Shown here piece by piece: positions 40,948-49,096 of a stretch of 64,000 bases of DNA; positions within the stretch are counted from its first letter, which is position 1, and the number at the start of each line of letters is the position of its first letter. The notes beneath the pieces are model-generated. The model was not told where the DNA came from. It saw only the letters and a list, made by a program, of their open reading frames with translations, and ran no database searches. Source of the DNA: Sphingomonas caseinilytica (GTDB taxonomy: Bacteria; Pseudomonadota; Alphaproteobacteria; Sphingomonadales; Sphingomonadaceae). Made by a program: the position numbers and the translations under genes. Location: NCBI RefSeq assembly GCF_023516455.1, contig NZ_JAMGBA010000001.1, forward strand, positions 372,001 through 436,000, in the 5' to 3' direction.

Positions 40948-41999
40948 CTCAGGCTCAGGATCGCGTCCGCCTGTCTTTGCGAAGCGGGCCGATCGCTATC
41001 ATCGATCGCGTCCCGCATCGCCAGCTCTTGCAGAGGCTCGAATTGCGGCTGGAGGATCATCGCGCGATCCAGTGCCTGCTTGAGCTGGTCGGCCCGTTCG
41101 ATGACTTGCCCCAGCTTGAAGTGGGCGAAATCCTCCCTGCCCTGCCAATCGAGGCGATGGCTGTTCACGAAGATGCAGGGGCGCGGGCGGATCAGAAATT
41201 CGTAGAGCTGGCTGCTCGCGTCGCCGAGGTAGACCGACGCCGATTGGGTGTAGGTCATGTCGATCGAACGGACGCTGCCCCGGTCGATCAATATGTTGGC
41301 CGCGTCGGATCGAACGTCCGGCCCGCCATCGAGCCTGACGTGCGGGGCGACGATGAAATTCCATTCGATCAGCTTCTCCATTTCGCGGACCAGGGCCGGA
41401 CCCTCATTGAACCAGCTCGACAGGTCGGGGCGGCTGTGCGGGTTGTAGAGGACGATCGGCTTGTCGTTGGGGAACAGCCGTTCGGGCGGGCGGACAAGCT
41501 CGAACTTAGAATAGCCGGTGACGATGATATTCTCTTCCGTCCCCAGGCCCGCGGCAACCAGGCGCCTTTTGTCCTTTTCCCCGCCGACCAAGGTTAGATC
41601 GAACAGCCTGACCCGCGGATCGTCGAGGCGAGTCGCCGCGTCGCCGGCCCCGTGCCGGATGCGGATGAGACGGGAGGTGAACTTGGGATCCTCCTTCAGG
41701 CGCGTGCTGGTCGTCTCCGTCGTGACCAGCACCGGGTAGCGGCGGAATAGCCAGGCGTAGCGCTTCTGGACGCGCTTTCGCGGCGGAAGGTCGAACAGGC
41801 CGTCGCGCCATTGGGCCGGGATCCAGATGCATCGAAGCCGCTTTTCGGGATCGTAGCGCCCGATGAAGCGCAGGTTCGCGCGGCTCGGGCAGAGGACATC
41901 GACGCGCACGCCCGGCCTTTTCGCGAGTTCCAGCGCGGCCGGCAGCCAGTGGAGATGCTGGTGCGCCTGGGCCAGGGCAAGGAAGGCGATCCGAACCAT
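40935..41999 (-). CDS. CDP-glycerol glycerophosphotransferase-like / GT-B family protein
   Basis: A 354-residue protein starting at the ATG at 41999 after AGGA. It looks like a GT-B transferase of the glycerophosphotransferase type: MVRIAFLALAQAHQHLHWLP, IRHGAGDAA in the first domain, then IIVTGYSKFE, IVLYNPHSRPDLSSW and, near the end, VYLGDASSQLYEFL with RPRPCIFVNSHRLDW. The last two correspond to the acidic and sugar/phosphate-binding region of that family. It probably builds a surface polymer or glycolipid; donor and acceptor cannot be inferred. Confidence 0.78.
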   Translation of the reverse strand: MVRIAFLALAQAHQHLHWLPAALELAKRPGVRVDVLCPSRANLRFIGRYDPEKRLRCIWIPAQWRDGLFDLPPRKRVQKRYAWLFRRYPVLVTTETTSTRLKEDPKFTSRLIRIRHGAGDAATRLDDPRVRLFDLTLVGGEKDKRRLVAAGLGTEENIIVTGYSKFELVRPPERLFPNDKPIVLYNPHSRPDLSSWFNEGPALVREMEKLIEWNFIVAPHVRLDGGPDVRSDAANILIDRGSVRSIDMTYTQSASVYLGDASSQLYEFLIRPRPCIFVNSHRLDWQGREDFAHFKLGQVIERADQLKQALDRAMILQPQFEPLQELAMRDAIDDSDRPASQRQADAILSLSPRA

Positions 42000-42117
42000 C
42001 AATATCCTGTCACCGCCATTCGCCGCCAAGACTTGCTTAGCGGAGAGGCTGGCGGAAATGTTCCCACCAATGCACGTTACTGTATTAGCGCAACGACGCG
42101 AAAGGGAATGAGACAGG

Positions 42118-43122
42118 TTGGCCGACGATATACCCCAACTTCCGCCGGTAACGATCGTGATCGAGTGGGAAAATGCGATCGATGTCGCCGACGAATGGAC
42201 CCGCAAGGCGATGGTCGCCCTGCAGGACGAGCTGGGCCGGGTGCGCTTCGTGGAGAAGCCCCGCATCCTCTATCTCTTCGACGAGACGAAGGTCCCTGCG
42301 GGCACCGTCGAGACGGTCCTGGAGGCGGTTGCGCCGCGAATGCGCGAACTTGCCGATGTGGAGATCGTCCCGACGCCGGGGCTGACCTACTATAAGCTGA
42401 AGAACTTCGGCGTGTCGCGGTCGCGCACCGGGATTACGCTGATGCTGGACAGCGATGCCGCTCCCCAGCCGGGATGGCTGGAGCATCTGCTGGCGCCCTT
42501 TGCCGATCCGGAGACGATGGCCGTGGGCGGTTTCACGGTGCTGGGCACGACGGATTTCCTGTCGCGAACCATGGCGCTGAGCTGGGTGTTCAACCTTCCC
42601 CATCAGAAGGCGAAGACCAAGCGGCGGTCCAAGATCCATGTGAACAATTGCGCGGTCCGGACGGATTTCTTCCAGAGCCACCCTTTCCCGGACCTGCCCG
42701 CGTTCAAGAAGCAATGCGTTTTCTGGCTTCGGGGGGTTTTGGCCGAGGGCCATAAATATGTTCGCACGGCGGACGCGACCGCAATCCACGCGCCCCACCC
42801 CGGCCCGCGCTTCCTGGCTTGGCGGGCGTGGACCGGCGGGATGGACAGCGATTTCCTGGGCTTCCAGACCGGGAGTCGCTCGCGGGCAGGGCGGCTGGCC
42901 TATGCGTTTCGATATTTCGGGCGGAAGACGCTTCGGGCGTGGCGAAATACAGTGAGGCATGGCGGCAAGGTCGGACTTCCGAAATGGCAGTATCCGGCGG
43001 CGATGCTCGTCTCGCTGACCTATTATCTGGTGACCTTGGCGGGCCAGCTTTACAGTGTCTTCACGAAGGATTGGGAGCCACTCCCCGCGCTCTACACGGG
43101 GCAGCCGCAGGGCGCCGTTTAG
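42118..43122 (+). CDS. Glycosyltransferase family 2-like membrane protein
   Basis: A 334-residue GT-A type protein with a TTG start. The N-terminus PPVTIVIEWENAIDVADEW replaces the usual VSVIIP opening; the metal-binding DxD-like motif is in ITLMLDSDAAPQPGWLEHLL, and NNCAVRTDFF with FKKQCVFW resemble the acceptor region. The C-terminal AAMLVSLTYYLVTLAGQLY is one membrane segment. It converges with the next gene and overlaps it by four bases. Substrate unknown. Confidence 0.75.
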   Translation: MADDIPQLPPVTIVIEWENAIDVADEWTRKAMVALQDELGRVRFVEKPRILYLFDETKVPAGTVETVLEAVAPRMRELADVEIVPTPGLTYYKLKNFGVSRSRTGITLMLDSDAAPQPGWLEHLLAPFADPETMAVGGFTVLGTTDFLSRTMALSWVFNLPHQKAKTKRRSKIHVNNCAVRTDFFQSHPFPDLPAFKKQCVFWLRGVLAEGHKYVRTADATAIHAPHPGPRFLAWRAWTGGMDSDFLGFQTGSRSRAGRLAYAFRYFGRKTLRAWRNTVRHGGKVGLPKWQYPAAMLVSLTYYLVTLAGQLYSVFTKDWEPLPALYTGQPQGAV

Positions 43123-44069
43123 CCCGTCGACGCTTTGCCACGAATAGCGCGGCGGCGGGACCTGAACAGGCCGGCGCCTTCCACGGTCAGGCGGACCAGC
43201 GGGACAACGCCGAGTGTCGACGACAGCAGCTTCGCGTCGCGTAGCGCCTGAGCCCATTGTCGGCGCTTGCCCAGCCGGACGAAGTGGCGGCCAAGGTCGT
43301 GCGCCAAGCCGGACCGATAAGCCGGGTTATCCCGATACTCCGGATGCCGTTCCAGGAAGCTCAAGGTCGACCCAGCGAAATTGTCGAGTTGGCCGGAGAT
43401 TGCGTCAGTGGAGTAGGTCTTGATCCACAGCAGCTCGTCGGTCGTGGCGCAGCGCGCGACGGCTGCGAGCCTCAGGATGAAGTCGAAATCCTGCCGGCGC
43501 CGCAGCGAGGGATCGAACTTGCCGGCGCGCAACGCCGCGTCCCGCCGCACCGCGATGCCGGGTGTCGCTTTCCAGATTCGCCGGGTGAAGAGCGCTTCCA
43601 ATATGGCATCGTTGGAATCGAGCACCGGGTTACGCAAATTCACATCGGGCCGGTCGCGCTCTGGGCGGTATCGTTTGATGAAGCTGTCCAGAAGCACGTC
43701 GACATCCGGATGCGCCGCGAAATAGTCGTTCAGATAGCCAAGCTTGTTGGGCAGGTAGCAATCGTCGCTGTCGAGGAAGGCGAGAAGTGGGGCCCGGGAT
43801 GCTTCTATTCCCCGGTTGCGGGCGGCATTTCCGCCAGCGTTGCGCGGACTGGTCAGGACACGCAGCCGCCGATCCTCGATCGCCTTCAGGACTTCCAGCG
43901 TGCCGTCCGTTGAACCGTCGTCGACGACGATCAATTCGAAATCATCGAACTGCTGGTCGAGAACGCTCTGGATGGCTGCGGTGACCTGCCTTGCGCGATT
44001 ATAGACCGGCATGATCACGGAGATTGCCGGTTGCGCTGGGTCTGAAGTCTTCGAAACGCCAGCTGTCAT
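43119..44069 (-). CDS. Glycosyltransferase family 2
   Basis: A 316-residue GT2 enzyme starting at the Met at 44069. The GT-A signature is complete: ISVIMPVYNRARQVTAAIQS, ELIVVDDGSTDGTLEVL, NAGGNAARNRGIEA and AFLDSDDCYLPNKL with its DxD. It transfers a sugar from an activated nucleotide donor, probably to a surface glycan. The small MDDKSINLW copy 2 ends 35 bases upstream on the same strand. Confidence 0.92.
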   Translation of the reverse strand: MTAGVSKTSDPAQPAISVIMPVYNRARQVTAAIQSVLDQQFDDFELIVVDDGSTDGTLEVLKAIEDRRLRVLTSPRNAGGNAARNRGIEASRAPLLAFLDSDDCYLPNKLGYLNDYFAAHPDVDVLLDSFIKRYRPERDRPDVNLRNPVLDSNDAILEALFTRRIWKATPGIAVRRDAALRAGKFDPSLRRRQDFDFILRLAAVARCATTDELLWIKTYSTDAISGQLDNFAGSTLSFLERHPEYRDNPAYRSGLAHDLGRHFVRLGKRRQWAQALRDAKLLSSTLGVVPLVRLTVEGAGLFRSRRRAIRGKASTG

Positions 44070-44104
44070 GGGGCGATCGCCGAGTGCAGGAAACTCCGGA
44101 CGGT

Positions 44105-44236
44105 CTAAGCCGCCATCGGTCCATCGGCAACAGCGTTTGCCAAGGGCGTAACCCCTTTGCCTCCGCGTTCCGCCAGCTTCTTTGCGCGGCGGCATCCTTC
44201 AATCTGCCGCCAGAGGTTTATGCTTTTATCGTCCAT
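44105..44236 (-). CDS. Small repeated protein MDDKSINLW, copy 2
   Basis: A 43-codon frame, MDDKSINLWRQIEGCRRA then KKLAERGGKGVTPLANA and a short tail ending DGPMAA. It is the paralogue of the ORF at 40584-40736. The first 17 codons encode identical residues with three silent differences. It stops 35 bases before the GT2 start on the same strand, so it could act as a leader peptide for that gene. Direct evidence of translation is lacking. Confidence 0.5.
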   Translation of the reverse strand: MDDKSINLWRQIEGCRRAKKLAERGGKGVTPLANAVADGPMAA

Positions 44237-44274
44237 TTGATCTGCGAAACGTCGGGTGATGGCGGTGGTTCCGG
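44134..44274. repeat. 141-base direct repeat flanking the glycan cluster, right copy
   Basis: Ungapped partner of 40634-40774, offset exactly 3,500 bases and in the same orientation. The pair encloses the three glycan-transfer genes, so recombination between them could delete or duplicate that block. Confidence 0.8.
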
Positions 44275-44295
44275 CAAGAGGATGGGACGAACGGC

Positions 44296-44766
44296 TCAGC
44301 CTAGCGCTTGGCGCACCGCCTCCAGCGGCGTCGCCAGAAGCTCCCCCACCAGGCTTGTCGCGAAGATGGCGACGCCTGCACCAAGCAGCGCGAATGTACC
44401 GAACTCGATGGCTCTCGACCGGAAGCGGCTGGCGTCGTGCCGGGTTGCCACCAGGCGCGGTTCCCGCCGTCTTTCGACGGGCGTTGCGGACTTCGCCGAC
44501 CGCGCATGGTCGCGGATCAGTTGCTCCGCTGACACGATGTCCTGCGTCCGGACGCCGCAGCGAATGGCATTGGACCAGACCACGCGGGCGACGACCACCT
44601 GGCTACCCCGGCGAATTTCGAGATAGCTTCCGCGAGATGGCGTTGGCTGGGCCTGAATCAGCATTCCGCGCGAAGACATGTTGAGGATGCAAGCGTCGCT
44701 CCACGTGGCGCCGCAGCGGACGCGCGCCTCGATCATGACTTTCCGTCGCGGCTCACGATTTTTCAA
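44296..44766 (-). CDS. PilZ domain protein with C-terminal membrane segment
   Basis: A 156-residue protein. Both c-di-GMP-binding motifs of PilZ are intact near the N-terminus: the RxxxR type in NREPRRKVM and the (D/N)xSxxG type in LNMSSRGMLIQ. A second basic stretch (ERRREPRLVATR) precedes a hydrophobic segment (FGTFALLGAGVAIFATSL) that may anchor it. It could couple c-di-GMP to the nearby glycan genes, but adjacency alone is weak evidence. Confidence 0.88.
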   Translation of the reverse strand: MKNREPRRKVMIEARVRCGATWSDACILNMSSRGMLIQAQPTPSRGSYLEIRRGSQVVVARVVWSNAIRCGVRTQDIVSAEQLIRDHARSAKSATPVERRREPRLVATRHDASRFRSRAIEFGTFALLGAGVAIFATSLVGELLATPLEAVRQALG

Positions 44767-44908
44767 CGCACACAGCCCCCGCCGATCAGATCCATGCGGA
44801 TGCTGAATTCGTCTTGGGATGACGTGCCCGGGGACTGGTCGCCGCAGGCTTAACTCAATCTCCGGATTGGAGCAGGTTGTCTCGACCTAAAGAGCCGCAG
44901 GCTCCGGC

Positions 44909-45427
44909 CTATTTTTGCTCGGGGCCCCGCGGAGCAAGCCACGTAACCAGGTCCCACTCGTTGCGGATGCTGACCAGGAGAATCGCGTTGATGACCACCG
45001 CGACGCCATCCACCGCCCAATGCTGGTCAGTCCAGAAGGCCCATGCCACTGCGGCGAGCAAGACATAGATGGCGGCCGGAATAGCACCGTAGAACCATGC
45101 GTCGGTCCAGTGCGGCGGTTCCTCATCCCAGACGAGCGTCCTGATCCCGGTGAAGGACATGATGCTGCGCGCGAAACCCCAGAGCGCAATGGCCGCGCAG
45201 ATAAGGGCCATGGCGGATGCCGTGATGTGCCCGGCCAGCGCTGCGGCGCTTAGTACCAGGACGAAGCTGACGTTGAGGACGACCGGGCCCATATAATAGC
45301 GGGAGCCGCTAAGCATCGTCGAGCGCGGCTTGTCCTGCATCAGGGTGACGACGACGAAGATGAGGCCGATCAGGACGGCAGCGGCCGATCCGACCAACAG
45401 GTAGAATTCGCCCCAATGTTCGAACAT
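44909..45427 (-). CDS. Integral membrane protein, hypothetical
   Basis: A 172-residue protein with about five membrane helices: FYLLVGSAAAVLIGLIFVVV, GPVVLNVSFVLVLSAAALAG, ALICAAIALWGFA, FYGAIPAAIYVLLAAVAWAF and VDGVAVVINAILLV. Short charged loops separate them, including MQDKPRSTML and WDEEPPHW. No known family was recognised. The divergent TonB-like gene starts 167 bases away; that gap and the 142 bases downstream show no gene. Confidence 0.78.
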   Translation of the reverse strand: MFEHWGEFYLLVGSAAAVLIGLIFVVVTLMQDKPRSTMLSGSRYYMGPVVLNVSFVLVLSAAALAGHITASAMALICAAIALWGFARSIMSFTGIRTLVWDEEPPHWTDAWFYGAIPAAIYVLLAAVAWAFWTDQHWAVDGVAVVINAILLVSIRNEWDLVTWLAPRGPEQK

Positions 45428-45594
45428 GGTTTGAGCCCTCCAGCAGCGATGAACCTAGCGCGTGACGTCGAACGCGCAAGCGGAGCGGCTTGGAGTATGA
45501 ACGCGAGCCGCGGGCCCTTTATCGAAAAATGCGCGACATCAGGCGCCTTGCCCGCTAACCTGACGCAAGGCCAATCCCCATTATTTATAATCCC

Positions 45595-46344
45595 TTGAGC
45601 GCGACGCATTACCTTCCACCATCGGCAAGAGACCGCCCCTCCGCGAGCCGCCGAGCCTTGTCGTTCGCGCTCGCGCTGGCGATCGAAGTGGCGCTGCTGC
45701 TGGCCCTCCTGACGCTCGACTGGCGGGAGAAGAAGGCGCCGGAATTCGCGGGCGATCGGCTGACTACCTTCGACATCTCCGCCGAGACGGAGCAGGACAA
45801 GAGTCGGGCCGTGCAAAAGCAGCCCGAAGTGGTGGCGAACCCGAAGCCGCCCCGCCCTGCCCCGCCCGTCCCCAAGCCGATCGTCGAGCTGCCGCCGCGG
45901 CCGCTGCAGATGATCGAAATGACGCAGGAGGAGTTCAAGGCGGCCGATATATCCAAACTGGGCACGGCCGGTGGTGGGGAGAGCCAAGGACAGCAGATGG
46001 CCGAAGGCCCGCGCCCGGGCGACAGCGCCCGCGTCGGGACCGCGCCCAACGGCGAACCCCTCTACCGCGCCGAATGGTATCGCGAGCCGACCGATGCGGA
46101 GCTCCACGCCTATCTGCCCAAGCGGATGCCCGAAGGCGGCGGTTGGGGGATGATCGCCTGCAAGACCGCGCCCCGATTCAAGGTCGAGGATTGCGTCGAG
46201 CTGGGCCAGGGCCCGGCGGGGTCTCACCTGGCTGGAGCGGTGCGGCAGGCGGCCTGGCAGTTCATGGTCCGGCCTCCGCGTGTCGGCGGAAAGCCGATGA
46301 TCGGCGAATGGGTCAGTATCCGCATTGATTACACCGTCGAATGA
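45595..46344 (+). CDS. TonB-like periplasm-spanning protein
   Basis: A 249-residue protein with the TonB layout: a short cytoplasmic N-terminus, one membrane helix (ALSFALALAIEVALLLALL), a Pro/Lys-rich periplasmic stretch (PKPPRPAPPVPKPIVELPPR) and a C-terminal module ending WQFMVRPPRVGGKPMIGEW. It lacks a clear YP motif, and no exbB or exbD is nearby, so it may be a TonB-domain protein rather than the transporter-energising TonB. The start is a TTG. Confidence 0.72.
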   Translation: MSATHYLPPSARDRPSASRRALSFALALAIEVALLLALLTLDWREKKAPEFAGDRLTTFDISAETEQDKSRAVQKQPEVVANPKPPRPAPPVPKPIVELPPRPLQMIEMTQEEFKAADISKLGTAGGGESQGQQMAEGPRPGDSARVGTAPNGEPLYRAEWYREPTDAELHAYLPKRMPEGGGWGMIACKTAPRFKVEDCVELGQGPAGSHLAGAVRQAAWQFMVRPPRVGGKPMIGEWVSIRIDYTVE

Positions 46345-46387
46345 CGGCAAAAAATTCATGAATTGCGCCATTAAATATTGGTTAAGT

Positions 46388-46487
46388 GCCTAACTTGTGT
46401 TAGGCGCCCTTCCCGGACGACTCGGCCTTGGGGGAGGCCGCGCCGCCTGACTGCCCGACCGTGACTTGTCGCCAGCGATGGGCTGGC
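46388..46487 (+). promoter_or_regulatory. Structured 5' leader with three perfect hairpins
   Basis: Three separate perfect 6-bp hairpins lie in the 191-base gap before the PD40-like gene: GCCTAA/TTAGGC (46388-46405), CGGCCT/AGGCCG (46423-46440) and GCCAGC/GCTGGC (46471-46487). No T-tract follows any of them. An untranslated leader or cis-regulatory RNA is possible; I could not match a known riboswitch. Confidence 0.45.
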
Positions 46488-46535
46488 AATACGGTCCTGC
46501 AGCCCATGTGAAATCGAATTTTACAGGGGGCCGTC

Positions 46536-47438
46536 ATGGTGCGCATTTCCACATTTGCATTGTCATTGCTTGCAGCTTCGGCGCTTGTCGAACCTGCATC
46601 TGCAGCGGGACCGCCGATCGCCTATGCGAAAGAGGTCGGCTCGGGTTTCTCGATTTTCGTTACCAACCCGAACGGTACGGGTACGCTCAAGCTCTATTCC
46701 GGGCCGTCGAAGAACTCGCTCGTCTTGGACATGAACCCGGCGCTATCGGGAGGCTTCAACGAGTTGGCGGTCGTCGCAAGCCGAGCGACGGGCTTTAAGA
46801 TCATCCGATATAGCGATGCGGGGGTCGTTCAACCGATCCAGAATTTCGACGACGGCTGCTATGTCGACAGCCTGGACTACCATCCGACCAATGGGTCGCT
46901 GTTGGTCGTTCGGCGATGCAACAACCCGCAGCTGGTTGAGCTCCGCATTTGGTCCGGCGGCTCCTACGGCGCGCCCATTGCTTCGACTGACGGAATGAAC
47001 AACAGCTATCGATCGGCCCGCTGGCTGGGCGACGGCAGCGGTTTCCTGGTGCGATATGGTGAAGTCGGTGTCGGAACCGTGATCCAGCGCCGCAATATGA
47101 GCAACCCAAGCACGCCAAGCCCGGTCTGGTCCAGTACCGACCTTGGCGCAGCGCTTAACCTCGATACGGCGCGCTGCGCGGGCGCGCTCGATTCAAGCTG
47201 TATGAAGTTCCTCTACGGCGACGGGGCCGACCGCGTGCACGAGGTACGGTACAGTGACTTCGGAATGGAGTCTGACACTGTGGTCATCGCCAACGGATGG
47301 GGCGGCCGCTATTCCCCGGACAATAGCCGAATTCTGCATCGGGTCCGGGTGAAAAACGGGTTCACCTTAAATGTCACCAATCCGCAGCAGGAGACAGCTG
47401 CGAAGGCCGTCTACAACGACGCGGACTGGCGGCCCTAG
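46536..47438 (+). CDS. Secreted beta-propeller-like (PD40/TolB-type) protein
   Basis: A 300-residue protein with a signal peptide (MVRISTFALSLLAASALVEP, cleavage near SAAG). Repeats of about 40 residues fit TolB-type WD40-like blades: AYAKEVGSGFSIFVTNPNGT, SLDYHPTNGSLLVVRRC, SARWLGDGSGFLVRYG and GRYSPDNSRILHRVRVKNGF. It probably folds as a partial beta-propeller for protein contacts. A GGGGG-containing site precedes the ATG. Its stop overlaps the convergent porin-like gene by four bases. Confidence 0.72.
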   Translation: MVRISTFALSLLAASALVEPASAAGPPIAYAKEVGSGFSIFVTNPNGTGTLKLYSGPSKNSLVLDMNPALSGGFNELAVVASRATGFKIIRYSDAGVVQPIQNFDDGCYVDSLDYHPTNGSLLVVRRCNNPQLVELRIWSGGSYGAPIASTDGMNNSYRSARWLGDGSGFLVRYGEVGVGTVIQRRNMSNPSTPSPVWSSTDLGAALNLDTARCAGALDSSCMKFLYGDGADRVHEVRYSDFGMESDTVVIANGWGGRYSPDNSRILHRVRVKNGFTLNVTNPQQETAAKAVYNDADWRP

Positions 47439-48058
47439 AAACTCATCCGCGCGCTGACGACCAGGCGGTCATCGAAGAATTCGCCGAGATCGCTGTGATT
47501 GTTACCGTAATAGCGAGCGTCGAGCGTCACACCCTTGAACAACGTTCGGGCAACGCCGGCGTTGAACGCGGTGTAATCCGGCGCATTGACGCGATCACGG
47601 CGGCCGATGGCGCCTGAAATGCGGGTGTTCTTGTCGATCTCCAGGGTCGGGCCGCCCTCTACGAAGATGGAGCGCTCCGCCCCGCCCAGATCGTCGGGGC
47701 TGTAAATGGCGTTGACGCGAATAGTTAGCTTGCCGAACTTGCGGGTGACGTTGCCGGTGAACTCCCAACTCTTGTCGTCGGTGGGTTCGCGGACTCCCGT
47801 TTGCATCTTGTATGCGGCGCTGGCGCCGAACTGGAATTTGCCAAGCTTGGGCGCGACGCTGACAATCGCCGAAGCCTCTCCGCCAGCTACCGGGGAAGAC
47901 AGGTTCTTCCATTGGGCGGCCACTTGCACCGGACCCAACTGGACATAGGGCTTGATGAGCGCCTGCGGGCCTTCGGTCTGGGCAATGCCCTTGGACATGC
48001 CGCGGCTGGCAATGACGAATTCAATCCCGGGATCGGGCGGTGGGAGGTCGAACATCAT
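47435..48058 (-). CDS. TorF-like putative porin lacking a signal peptide
   Basis: A 207-residue beta-rich protein resembling the Gcw_chp/TorF family: EFVIASRGMSKGIAQTEGPQ, then alternating strands (IKPYVQLGPVQVAAQWKNL, FEFTG-like NVTRKFG, RVNAIYSPDD) and a terminal Phe (RLVVSARMSF), the outer-membrane insertion signal. Usual members begin with a signal peptide. Here the frame starts MMFDLPPPDPG only six bases after the pit stop, and an in-frame TAA (the pit stop itself) blocks extension. It is either secreted differently, mis-started or a truncated relic. Confidence 0.68.
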   Translation of the reverse strand: MMFDLPPPDPGIEFVIASRGMSKGIAQTEGPQALIKPYVQLGPVQVAAQWKNLSSPVAGGEASAIVSVAPKLGKFQFGASAAYKMQTGVREPTDDKSWEFTGNVTRKFGKLTIRVNAIYSPDDLGGAERSIFVEGGPTLEIDKNTRISGAIGRRDRVNAPDYTAFNAGVARTLFKGVTLDARYYGNNHSDLGEFFDDRLVVSARMSF

Positions 48059-48064
48059 AGGGCG

Positions 48065-49081
48065 TTAAGCGAAGAAGGTTGTGAGCCAGTAGAAGAATGC
48101 GGCGACCGCCGCGGAGCATGGGATGGTTATGACCCATGCCGTGACGACGTTGCGCGCGACGCCCCAGCGAACCGCCGAAGCGCGGCGGGCCACGCCGGCA
48201 CCGATAACGCAGCCGGTGATTGTGTGGGTGGTCGAGACCGGGATACCGAGCGCGCTTGCAGTGAAGATGATGATCGATCCGCCGAGCGACGCGCTGAACC
48301 CCTGGTGCTGCGACAGCTTGGTGATACGGCTTCCCATCGTCTCGATGATCCTCCAGCCGCCCATCATCGTACCGCAGCCGATAGCGATATAGCAGCTGAT
48401 CGCGACCCAGTGCGGAACCTCGAAATCGCCGGTCAGATAGCCGGTTGAATAAAGGAGAACGGTGATGATCCCCATCGTCTTCTGCGCGTCGTTAAGGCCG
48501 TGACTGAGCGAATAGGCAGCGGACGACACGAGGTGCAGCGAACGGAACGTCCGTTCGGCCATCGACGCGCTTGAGCGAACCAGCAGCCAGCTCGACACCA
48601 GCATGATCAACATCGACAGGATCATGCCGAGGGTTGGCGACAGGACGATCGCGATGAGCGTCTTGTTCAGACCCGTCCATTGCACGCCGGTAAGGCCGGC
48701 ATGGCATACGCCGGCACCGACGATGCCGCCGACCAGCGCGTGGCTGGACGAGGACGGAATGCCCTTCAGCCAGGTGACGACGTTCCAGAACATTGCGCCA
48801 ACGAGGGCCCCGAACACCACCGAAGGAGTCACCAGGTCCTTGTCGATCAAGCCCTTGCCGATCGTGTCGGCAACCGCATGCAGCTGCGGCCACGCCAGGG
48901 TCAGGAAGTAAGCTGCGAAATTGAAGAAGGCGGCGAAGGCCACCGCCTGCACCGGGCCGAGCAGTTTTGTCGCGACAACGGTTGCAATCGAATTGGCCGC
49001 GTCATGAAGCCCGTTCAAAAAGTCGAATGCCAGCGCCAGGACGATCAGTCCTATCAGCAGCGGCAATGCCAGTTCGTGCAT
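48065..49081 (-). CDS. pit: Low-affinity inorganic phosphate transporter, Pit family
   Basis: A 338-residue membrane transporter of about ten helices. The duplicated Pit signature GANDVAN-type motif appears as FDFLNGLHDAANSIATVVAT near the N-terminus and SHGLNDAQKTMGII near residue 200, with ISTTHTITG-type GIPVSTTHTITGCVIGAG in the second half. It imports metal-phosphate with protons. It is preceded by the DUF47 protein gene, the usual PhoU-like partner, with 15 bases between. Confidence 0.95.
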   Translation of the reverse strand: MHELALPLLIGLIVLALAFDFLNGLHDAANSIATVVATKLLGPVQAVAFAAFFNFAAYFLTLAWPQLHAVADTIGKGLIDKDLVTPSVVFGALVGAMFWNVVTWLKGIPSSSSHALVGGIVGAGVCHAGLTGVQWTGLNKTLIAIVLSPTLGMILSMLIMLVSSWLLVRSSASMAERTFRSLHLVSSAAYSLSHGLNDAQKTMGIITVLLYSTGYLTGDFEVPHWVAISCYIAIGCGTMMGGWRIIETMGSRITKLSQHQGFSASLGGSIIIFTASALGIPVSTTHTITGCVIGAGVARRASAVRWGVARNVVTAWVITIPCSAAVAAFFYWLTTFFA

Positions 49082-49096
49082 CTTGAGAGCGCCGTA

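Noticed and set aside
38600-44300. CRISPR array or insertion sequence in the repeat-rich region
   Set aside because: Repeats are few, irregularly spaced and hairpin-forming; no spacers, cas genes, transposase or terminal inverted repeats were seen.
45370-46371. Minus-strand frame across the TonB-like gene
   Set aside because: No recognisable domain, while the opposite frame shows the TonB layout with a membrane helix and Pro-rich linker.
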